From: Alphaproteobacteria bacterium
GTDB taxonomy: Bacteria > Pseudomonadota > Alphaproteobacteria > Paracaedibacterales > CAIULA01
Direction of reading: 5' to 3'
NCBI GenBank assembly: GCA_019751935.1
Contig: JAIEMR010000136.1
Span: 1-7,154 of the forward strand
DNA length: 7,154 nt
Part shown: piece by piece, positions 1 through 5,068 of the stretch
Layout: each line of letters starts with the position of its first letter
Numbering within the stretch: position 1 is the stretch's first letter
Translations under genes and position numbers: made by a program
Notes under the pieces: generated by a model
Database searches by the model: none
What the model saw: only the letters and a program-made list of their open reading frames with translations
What the model was told of the DNA's origin: nothing

Positions 1-1
1 G

Positions 2-676
2 GGAATTTTGTTAAAATGCATGCCAGAAACCCTTCAAACTCCAAAACCCTTTGAATGGAGGCAATCTTACCATGCGTTATCTTCGATTTTAACCAACCGT
101 TTGTTTATGCAGTACGTTCTATTGTTTGCCATGGTTAATGCGTCCTATATGGTTTTTATCACTCATGCTTCCTTTATTTTTATTAACGGATTTAACTTTA
201 GCCCGACGCTTTTCTCGCTCAATCAGGGATTACTCGTTTTTGTATACTTTCTGGGCCTTGTTTTTTACAGATGGTTTGTAAAACACACAACTGTCCAAAG
301 CATTCTTAATACCAGCATGTTGATTTATGTGGTTTATGGGATTTTAGTCTGCGCTGTGCTGGCAGGCCTTTTGCCATTCAACCCCGTTAGCATTGTTGGG
401 ACAATGATCATTAGCTGTCTGGTTTCAGGGCCCATTATCACCAGCTGCAATAGCTTGGCATTAGCGTCCTGTCATGATTATTTGGGCACCAGTTCCGCCA
501 CAATCGAATTTACCATCGGTAGTGTTGCTGGAGTGTTTATGTTCCTGTCCAGCTATTTCTTTAACGATAGCTTTGTGCCGGTTTACACCGTCATTGCCAC
601 CACCGTCCTTTTGTCCATCGGCATTTGGTTCAATCTGACCGAGACCTCTGCACTGAAAGAAGAACGGAAGGTTTAG
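2..676 (+). CDS. Bcr/CflA-like MFS drug-resistance transporter, C-terminal half (5' partial)
   Basis: The frame is open to the left edge (Gly-Ile-Leu-Leu-Lys-Cys before MPETL) and ends at TAG 674-676, so the gene starts outside the window; 224 residues are visible. About six hydrophobic segments follow, roughly residues 34-60, 70-92, 100-123, 128-150, 168-187 and 190-210, which fits the second six-helix bundle of a 12-TM major facilitator protein. The MPETL motif just before the second bundle matches the (L)PETL seen at that point in Bcr/CflA members. FSPTLFSLNQG and the NSLALAS...GTSSATIEF stretch fit the family's NxxALAxxxxxxGTASAL region. The family consists of inner-membrane proton-coupled exporters of drugs or small metabolites; the substrate here cannot be told. 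Family assignment is fairly secure, the Bcr/CflA subgroup less so. The tail after the last helix is short and charged (KEERKV), as expected for a cytoplasmic C-terminus. No convincing terminator follows the stop. Confidence 0.8.
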   Translation, partial: GILLKCMPETLQTPKPFEWRQSYHALSSILTNRLFMQYVLLFAMVNASYMVFITHASFIFINGFNFSPTLFSLNQGLLVFVYFLGLVFYRWFVKHTTVQSILNTSMLIYVVYGILVCAVLAGLLPFNPVSIVGTMIISCLVSGPIITSCNSLALASCHDYLGTSSATIEFTIGSVAGVFMFLSSYFFNDSFVPVYTVIATTVLLSIGIWFNLTETSALKEERKV

Positions 677-789
677 GGGAAATTCTCAATAGAGCAACTT
701 TTATAAAAGGCTTGTTACCCCAAAATACTTTCGAAATGACGATCTGTATCAAATAAAATCTTCATAAACTGAAATATTATTTGCTTATC

Positions 790-819
790 TTGACAAAAAG
801 CGTAACTATTTGTTAAAAA
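790..819 (+). promoter_or_regulatory. Sigma-70-type promoter with extended -10, overlapping a CIRCE operator
   Basis: A perfect -35 hexamer TTGACA lies at 790-795. The -10 candidate TAAAAA at 814-819 (4 of 6 matches) has an 18-base spacer and is preceded by TG at 811-812, the extended -10 signature. The predicted transcription start falls near 825-827, inside the left arm of the CIRCE repeat. That is the usual geometry for HrcA repression by blocking the start site. A TTAAAA reading at 813-818 with a 17-base spacer is an alternative for the -10. Confidence 0.7.
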
Positions 820-822
820 TAT

Positions 823-849
823 TTAGCACTCAACAAACTAGAGTGCTGC
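823..849 (+). promoter_or_regulatory. CIRCE element (HrcA repressor operator)
   Basis: The left arm is TTAGCACTC (823-831), then a spacer of exactly nine bases (832-840), then the right arm GAGTGCTGC (841-849). Compared with the established consensus TTAGCACTC-N9-GAGTGCTAA, the left arm matches 9 of 9 and the right arm 7 of 9; the self-complementary core GCACTC/GAGTGC is intact. It sits directly over the predicted transcription start and 35 bases upstream of the start codon at 885. CIRCE is bound by the heat-shock repressor HrcA, so the downstream gene is predicted to be heat-inducible. A chance match of this quality with correct spacing and promoter placement is very unlikely. Confidence 0.9.
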
Positions 850-874
850 TAATTTTAATTTTTTAACTTATGAA

Positions 875-878
875 AGGA
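875..878 (+). promoter_or_regulatory. Shine-Dalgarno site deciding the start at 885
   Basis: AGGA at 875-878 is six bases before ATG 885-887. The in-frame ATG at 870-872 overlaps this site's upstream side and has only AT-rich sequence ahead of it, so the downstream ATG is preferred. Confidence 0.7.
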
Positions 879-884
879 ATTTTA

Positions 885-1220
885 ATGGATATCATTCTTG
901 AAACTGTTAGACTAATTAACTTAGAGAAGGGAGGAGTTGCCTATCATTACATTTTTAAAACAACCAATCGAGATATAAACATCCTTATTCCTCGAAGCGA
1001 CGAAATAAATCTTTTGGGAAAAAACAAAGCGTCTTCAATAAATGAAATTGAGGTCCTTCTGACAGATAAGGCCCGCACAGAAGATAAATTAGAATTTGAG
1101 AGAGCCGTAAAAAAACTCCTTAATCCACCATCACACCGTAACGCAGAATGTAGAGCGAAGCGTAAAGATGAAAAATTGGAAATTGAGGTACTCTTCCCGG
1201 ATAATTTTCCAACTTTTTAG
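885..1220 (+). CDS. Small protein of unknown function under CIRCE/HrcA-type heat-shock control
   Basis: The gene encodes 111 residues from ATG 885, chosen because AGGA lies six bases upstream; an in-frame ATG at 870 would add five residues (MKGIL). I do not recognise the family. There is no signal peptide and no membrane segment, so it should be cytosolic. The pattern suggests a small alpha/beta fold: probable strands near residues 3-11, 19-26, 30-36 and 54-60, an amphipathic charged helix around 65-79, a basic stretch at 85-94 with the only cysteine (Cys89), and a final strand LEIEVLF ending in PDNFPTF. It does not resemble GroES, Hsp20, Hsp33, GrpE or HrcA. A strong promoter with a CIRCE operator directly upstream means it probably responds to misfolded-protein stress. 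It appears monocistronic: the next gene is on the other strand and a weak terminator follows. Reality of the gene is supported by its regulatory context; function is unknown. Confidence 0.75.
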   Translation: MDIILETVRLINLEKGGVAYHYIFKTTNRDINILIPRSDEINLLGKNKASSINEIEVLLTDKARTEDKLEFERAVKKLLNPPSHRNAECRAKRKDEKLEIEVLFPDNFPTF

Positions 1221-1270
1221 CACAATGTGCGAGTTTACACTTGGTTTCCTGTTGTTAGCTCAACTTAATC

Positions 1271-1290
1271 TGTAAATATTACACATTTTT
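1271..1290 (+). terminator. Weak AT-rich terminator candidate after the CIRCE-controlled gene
   Basis: TGTAA (1271-1275) and TTACA (1279-1283) form a five-pair stem with an ATA loop, followed by CA and five T (1286-1290). It lies 50 bases after the stop at 1220. The stem is AT-rich and short, so termination would be inefficient by itself. Confidence 0.3.
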
Positions 1291-1341
1291 AGTTAATTAC
1301 GAGAGAGCCCAGGATTAAAAACGAATTAAGCCGCAGATGGA

Positions 1342-1371
1342 TCCTATGGTCGCGCTTCGCTTGCCATAGGA
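1342..1371. repeat. Inverted repeat, GC-richer than its surroundings
   Basis: The arms TCCTATGG (1342-1349) and CCATAGGA (1364-1371) are perfectly complementary over eight bases. The 14-base loop contains a second small stem, GCG-CTT-CGC at 1352-1360. The block stands out in composition from the AT-rich intergenic DNA around it and codes for nothing evident. It may be a dispersed palindromic element of the REP type or part of a terminator (TTTTTT follows after a gap, at about 1379-1384). One copy only is visible here. Confidence 0.5.
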
Positions 1372-1387
1372 AAACTTGTTTTTTAGT

Positions 1388-1450
1388 AAAAAAGCACAGT
1401 TTCCCTGTGACTTGATCACAGTGTCCATGTGATACTCAGACGAGATCAAG
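1388..1450. other. Chain of overlapping, mutually exclusive inverted repeats
   Basis: Several stems share the same bases: CACAG 1395-1399 with CTGTG 1405-1409; CTGTGA 1405-1410 with TCACAG 1416-1421; ATCACA 1415-1420 with TGTGAT 1428-1433; and CTTGATC 1411-1417 with GATCAAG 1444-1450. Only some can form together. Read on the minus strand, the 1395-1409 hairpin is followed by C and six T (1393-1388), so it could act as a second terminator beyond murJ that competes with the CTGTGA/TCACAG stem. No open reading frame lies in it. Whether it is a structured RNA, a protein-binding site or a decayed element cannot be decided here. Confidence 0.4.
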
Positions 1451-1454
1451 CCAC

Positions 1455-1499
1455 AAAAAAAACGGTTAAAAGAATCTAAGAAAAGCGTCAGTATAACCG
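1455..1499 (-). terminator. Rho-independent terminator candidate for murJ
   Basis: On the minus strand CGGTTA (1499-1494) pairs with TAACCG (1468-1463), directly followed by eight T (1462-1455). It begins seven bases beyond the murJ stop codon. The 25-base loop is longer than typical, but the unbroken T-run abutting the stem and the position support it. Confidence 0.6.
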
Positions 1500-1506
1500 A
1501 AGCTCT

Positions 1507-3045
1507 CTACACCCCCGCCCTATCTTTAAACCTTGCCCAAGGCTTCACACCAATAAAATAGCCGCCAATTATATAAACAATAATGCCAAGAAAAACATAG
1601 CCTAACGTAATCCCTATCTCGCCAAAAAGGGAAGCTCCATTATTAGGGAAAGCTTCTTGCCCATAAATCAACACCCCTGCCATTGCGGCTGATAAAACAA
1701 TGATCTTAAGGGTCATAAATAACAGCTGCCTTGAAAACGTAAAGAGCCCCTCTCTTTTCAGCAATACCCCCAAAATCACAACGTTAATCCAGGCAGCAAG
1801 CGATGTTGCCAATGCCATACCGACGTGTAAAAACCATTTCATAAAAATCAGATTCATAACAAAATTACTGATAACGCAAATAATGGCAACTTTAACTGGT
1901 GTGGTTGTATCTTCTCGCGCGAAATAGGTTGTCGAAAAAACCTTACCCGCCACATAGGCTGGAAGACCGAGCGCAAATGCTGCAAGCGCTGGCGCTGTTG
2001 CCGCAACATCCTGTAACGTAAAATGGCCATGCCCGAAAATCAATTTAATCAACGGATACGATAATACAACCAATCCAACGGCCGCTGGTATAGTTAGCTG
2101 CATTGCAATCTCAAGCGCTGTGCTTTGGGTTGCAAGTGCCTTTTCAACCTCGTTTTTACGCCAATAACGGGAAAGAGGCGGCAATAATGCTGTTCCAATC
2201 GCAACGCCAAAAATCGATAAAGGCAATTGATTCAAACGATCTGCGTAATATAAATAAGAAAGGGCCCCCGTTGGAAGCAGTGACGCTAAAATCATATCTA
2301 CCAAAAGGTTAATCTGCATAACCCCTGCGCCAATGGTGCCTGGAATCATCAACTTTAATACCTTTTTAACGTCCTCTGTTAAAACAGGGAGCTTTAACCT
2401 TAAGGTGACTTTAGCGCGCGTGCAGACCCAATAAAGCCATAGAAATTGAACCACACCAGCTATAAATACTGATGCTGATAAGGCAAAGCCTGGCTCCATA
2501 TGAAGGTCTGGAAAGACAAGCAGCGCTCCAATCATCATCACATTTAAAAGAATGGGCGCAGCCGCGGCTGCAGCAAAGCGATCAATTGAATTTAAAACCC
2601 CCGCCAGCAACGCTGATAGGGAAATAAACATGATATAGGGGAAAGTAATACGGGTGAATTCCACAGCTAAGGTCAAACGCTCAGGCGTCGTGATAAACCC
2701 TGGCGCCAGATAAGGCATCAGATCAACTGCAAAAATTTCAACCACAATCACAAAAACAAGCAAAAACCAGGCCATAGCTGAAAAGACCTGTTCAGCTAAA
2801 ATCTTAGCCGGCTCAAACCCATCTTTGGCCAAACGTCCAGCAAACTGCGGGACAAAGGCTGCATTAAATGCCCCTTCGGCAAAAAAGCGACGAAAGAAAT
2901 TTGGAAATTTAAAAGCGACAACAAAGGCATCAGCAACCAGACTGGCGCCCAACACATGGGACATTAAGATTTCACGAATAAGGCCAGTAATGCGGCTAAG
3001 CGCTGTATAGCCGCCCACAGTTGTTGCTGCACGTAAAAGTTGCAT
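1507..3045 (-). CDS. murJ: MurJ lipid II flippase
   Basis: The product is a 512-residue integral membrane protein of the MOP superfamily (MviN/MurJ), which moves undecaprenyl-pyrophosphate-linked peptidoglycan precursor (lipid II) from the inner to the outer face of the cytoplasmic membrane. The N-terminal signature is complete: SRITGLIRE (17-25), ADAFVVAFKFPN (38-49), RRFFAEGAFNAAFVP (52-66). Arg18, Arg24, Asp39, Arg52 and Glu57 fall at the same numbers as in E. coli MurJ, and Arg270 lies in YYADRLNQLP (267-276), also at the E. coli position; these charges line the central cavity. Length equals the usual size of about 510, and around 14 hydrophobic segments can be traced, so it looks intact. 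ATG 3045 is chosen because the conserved start MQLLRA directly precedes the first helix; no strong Shine-Dalgarno is visible. A Sel1-repeat gene lies 103 bases upstream on the same strand, but a promoter candidate in the gap suggests separate transcription. Confidence 0.97.
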   Translation of the reverse strand: MQLLRAATTVGGYTALSRITGLIREILMSHVLGASLVADAFVVAFKFPNFFRRFFAEGAFNAAFVPQFAGRLAKDGFEPAKILAEQVFSAMAWFLLVFVIVVEIFAVDLMPYLAPGFITTPERLTLAVEFTRITFPYIMFISLSALLAGVLNSIDRFAAAAAAPILLNVMMIGALLVFPDLHMEPGFALSASVFIAGVVQFLWLYWVCTRAKVTLRLKLPVLTEDVKKVLKLMIPGTIGAGVMQINLLVDMILASLLPTGALSYLYYADRLNQLPLSIFGVAIGTALLPPLSRYWRKNEVEKALATQSTALEIAMQLTIPAAVGLVVLSYPLIKLIFGHGHFTLQDVAATAPALAAFALGLPAYVAGKVFSTTYFAREDTTTPVKVAIICVISNFVMNLIFMKWFLHVGMALATSLAAWINVVILGVLLKREGLFTFSRQLLFMTLKIIVLSAAMAGVLIYGQEAFPNNGASLFGEIGITLGYVFLGIIVYIIGGYFIGVKPWARFKDRAGV

Positions 3046-3068
3046 TCATATCGCTTTGATCACGGAAA

Positions 3069-3096
3069 ACAATAGCCTCACTTTAGAGGGTTTCAA
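3069..3096 (-). promoter_or_regulatory. Promoter candidate for murJ
   Basis: On the minus strand TTGAAA (3096-3091, 5 of 6 matches to the -35) and TATTGT (3074-3069, 4 of 6 matches to the -10) are separated by 16 bases and lie about 24 bases before the murJ start. Seen by eye only; hexamers this weak occur by chance in AT-rich DNA. Confidence 0.35.
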
Positions 3097-3148
3097 AGCC
3101 AGATAGCAAGCCCTGCAGTGCAGTTTTTATTGCCTTAATAATCGCTCC

Positions 3149-3943
3149 TCACCAAGGAATTCCCATTCTTCCCAAAATTTCTTGGGCAAACGGCATTCCT
3201 CTCTGAGCTAAAAATATAGCAGCTCCGATTGCCTCGCCTGGGTATGACTCACCGACTTCTCTATTCACAAGCATCATTGCAAGGTTATAAAGCGCAACGG
3301 GATGACCCTTATGCATTGCGAGTGCATAAAGATCAGCAGCCCTAACTTTGTCGGTTGGAACCCCATCCCCCATATCAAGCATCAACGCAGTATGAAACAA
3401 ACCTCTAGAACTACCTTTTCTCGCAGCACTTTTAAAATAATAAAGTGCCGTACCTTTGTTCTCAGTAACTTTATAACCTTCATAATACATACTTGCGGCT
3501 CTTAAATACCCCTCAATAAGCCTTCTTATAAGACCTTCACATTCTATAAAAGGCCCACGCGCAGGAGGGATCTCTACCTTTAATAAACCTCTAGCAACTC
3601 TTTCCTTAAGAACAGAAAACTCTGATAAATGCATTTCTGCAAGAGGAATATCTATTGTTAAAAAACCTCTACCCACCATTTTTCCAGTGGTGATATAGAC
3701 TTGTCCAAATGAACCCTCCATACGTCTTTTCTTTTCATCTGTCCTAGGAGTATACACAACGAGTGTTTCCTCTGTAGGGCTCAAAGCCGCAACAGTATCG
3801 ACAACCGCATTTTTACCATCTCCAGATACAACCTGGCGTTTTCCTTTAGAAGTAACCACAGCCCCATCTACTGTTTCCATGCTCCACAGCACTTGCGCCT
3901 GAAATAAAGCTATTATTAAGGCACAGATTTTGAAATAATTCAT
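3149..3943 (-). CDS. Exported Sel1-repeat protein
   Basis: The product has 264 residues. Residues 1-20 (MNYFKICALIIALFQAQVLW) form a plausible Sec signal peptide: a lysine, a hydrophobic core, then a likely cleavage near 20-22 (WSM-ET). After a low-complexity, Thr/Val-rich stretch (23-75) comes a basic patch (KKRR, 71-74), then two related units at about 89-116 and 117-145, each opening with an RG(F/L)L-(T/K)-(I/V)-(D/E)-IP pattern. The C-terminal part (about 148-258) holds three Sel1-type TPR-like repeats: YYEGYKVTENKGTALYYFKS, then MLDMGDGVPTDKVRAADLY with its AMHKGHPVA end, then a looser LYNLAMML...GAAIFLAQRGMPFA. Sel1 repeats make alpha-alpha superhelices that bind other proteins; exported versions are frequent in host-associated bacteria. 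A weak GAG Shine-Dalgarno lies nine bases before ATG 3943. The gene is divergent from the one at 4083 across an AT-rich gap. Partner and role are unknown. Confidence 0.8.
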   Translation of the reverse strand: MNYFKICALIIALFQAQVLWSMETVDGAVVTSKGKRQVVSGDGKNAVVDTVAALSPTEETLVVYTPRTDEKKRRMEGSFGQVYITTGKMVGRGFLTIDIPLAEMHLSEFSVLKERVARGLLKVEIPPARGPFIECEGLIRRLIEGYLRAASMYYEGYKVTENKGTALYYFKSAARKGSSRGLFHTALMLDMGDGVPTDKVRAADLYALAMHKGHPVALYNLAMMLVNREVGESYPGEAIGAAIFLAQRGMPFAQEILGRMGIPW

Positions 3944-4082
3944 TTTATTTTCTCGTTATTTTTTAATATCCGATACTTTATAAAGGATTTTTTTAAAAAA
4001 TAAAATCTTTATCACTTGATTTTAAAATAAAAAAAACTATATCTTGCTCAAGGGATCTAATTACTATACTAAGAATTTAATT

Positions 4083-4949
4083 ATGATTAAAATAATTTCT
4101 CAAATTTTTAAAAAAACTATACTTACTTTATGCTTCCTTTATCTATATTCAAGCTCCGTTGAAGCATCCGGAGCCCCAGCTGATGAATACATAAAAGATC
4201 ATGTGATTTCTATACATCACGGGACCTTTGCAAGTATAGAAGCGTCAGCAACCCCAGGCCTGATTATTGGAAGGGGGGATTTACAAGGAATTGACACAGC
4301 TAAAGTAACCGAACCAATACTAAAAAGTGTTAGCGACTGGTTTTTCTTAGACCCTATAGCAACCCATCATACATCCCCTCAAACCCCTCATTCTATTCTT
4401 ACAAAATGGCCAAATGTTGAATTATCTGCAAGTTTTTCTGGCAAATTCCACGCAGTCGTTTTCGATTTTGGGGTTTTAAACTATTTAGGGGAGACTGGGG
4501 AAGAAAGTACGCTGGGCGGTGCAAAATTTGAAGAAATCATGAATATTAATGGGGTAGAGGCAAGAAGAGCTTTTACAGGACCAGCTTGGAAATACCAAGA
4601 CCAAATGTATGACACTTTCCCAGATAAGGCAGCAGCAATAGAAGCTCATTATTCAACTCTTTTGGAAGAGGTAAAAAGAAAAAAACAAGTGGTGCTGGAA
4701 GAAGGAATCCGTTCTGCTTTTGCTGCTGTCAGACCAACAGGACATTTATTTATTCCGCTTGAACCGCGCCTGAGGGACATGAATAAAACGATAATTGCGG
4801 GAATTTTAAAAATTTCTTCAGATGATATAAAAGAAGGATCATTTTCTGTTGGCACAGAATCCTCAGATAGTCCTTTGCTACCAGAAGTGAAAAAAGGGGA
4901 TGGTTTTAGCTATGAAACATTTCGTTGGCTTGTTATTCCCAAAGCATAA
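4083..4949 (+). CDS. Exported protein with a degenerate methyltransferase-like core
   Basis: The protein has 288 residues from ATG 4083. This start puts a signal peptide at the N-terminus (Lys3, Lys10-11, hydrophobic 12-22, likely cleavage VEA-SG after 28); the frame is open further upstream to a TTG at 4044, which would spoil it. I do not recognise a named family. The order of elements recalls class I SAM-dependent methyltransferases: GLIIGRGD (59-66) in place of the glycine-rich motif I, WFFLDP (86-91) as an acidic second strand, KFHAVVFDFGVLNYL (121-135) as motif IV, and RPTGHLFIPL (217-226) like the strand-five LKPGGxLxIPL. A C-terminal strand RWLVIPK (281-287) fits the last hairpin. Motif I is not canonical (GxGxG is absent), so activity is doubtful. 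Residues 180-210 are a charged helix. The fold proposal is inference from motif order; export is fairly well supported. The gene is convergent with the one at 5069. Confidence 0.7.
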   Translation: MIKIISQIFKKTILTLCFLYLYSSSVEASGAPADEYIKDHVISIHHGTFASIEASATPGLIIGRGDLQGIDTAKVTEPILKSVSDWFFLDPIATHHTSPQTPHSILTKWPNVELSASFSGKFHAVVFDFGVLNYLGETGEESTLGGAKFEEIMNINGVEARRAFTGPAWKYQDQMYDTFPDKAAAIEAHYSTLLEEVKRKKQVVLEEGIRSAFAAVRPTGHLFIPLEPRLRDMNKTIIAGILKISSDDIKEGSFSVGTESSDSPLLPEVKKGDGFSYETFRWLVIPKA

Positions 4950-4950
4950 A

Positions 4951-5033
4951 GTTTAGCCTATAAACATGTTTTTCCTTTAAACCAAAGAATTAAATAATAT
5001 AAAAAAGACCTTGGTTGTTTTTATAAATAAGGT
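4951..5033. terminator. Convergent terminator region between 4949 and 5069
   Basis: For the plus-strand gene: GTTTA/TAAAC (4951-4955 with 4961-4965) then TTTTT at 4969-4973, and AACCAA/TTGGTT (4980-4985 with 5011-5016) then GTTTTT. For the minus-strand gene: ACCTT (5033-5029) with AAGGT (5012-5008) and then C plus six T (5006-5001). Arm 5008-5016 serves one hairpin in each direction. All stems are short with long loops, so this is a modest prediction supported mainly by its position between two converging genes. Confidence 0.4.
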
Positions 5034-5068
5034 AATTGCTAATGATCTCTATTTGATTATCACCCTCT

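Noticed and set aside
698..709. Perfect palindrome CTTTTATAAAAG after the transporter stop
   Set aside because: There is no loop and no following T-run, and all pairs but two are A-T; it cannot make a useful terminator and is likely chance in AT-rich DNA.
885..1220. The CIRCE-controlled gene as a GroES or small heat-shock protein
   Set aside because: It lacks the GroES mobile loop and roof motifs and the alpha-crystallin A-x-x-x-G-V-L motif, although the length is close to that of GroES.
1221..1506. A CRISPR array or tRNA in the hairpin-rich intergenic region
   Set aside because: There are no regularly spaced direct repeats and no cloverleaf with a T-arm GTTCRA motif; the inverted repeats are short and overlapping.
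1700..3010. Several short plus-strand open frames of 60-75 codons opposite murJ
   Set aside because: They lie wholly inside a strongly conserved gene on the other strand, lack ribosome-binding sites and have no recognisable content.
4016..4070. Promoter-like hexamers before the gene at 4083 (TTGATT with TATATC, or TTGCTC with TATACT)
   Set aside because: Both pairs are partial matches in very AT-rich sequence, and the TATACT version would leave a leader of only a few bases; not firm enough to list.
4044..4082. In-frame TTG start that would lengthen the methyltransferase-like protein by 13 residues
   Set aside because: It lacks a Shine-Dalgarno and would place polar residues before the signal peptide that begins naturally at ATG 4083.
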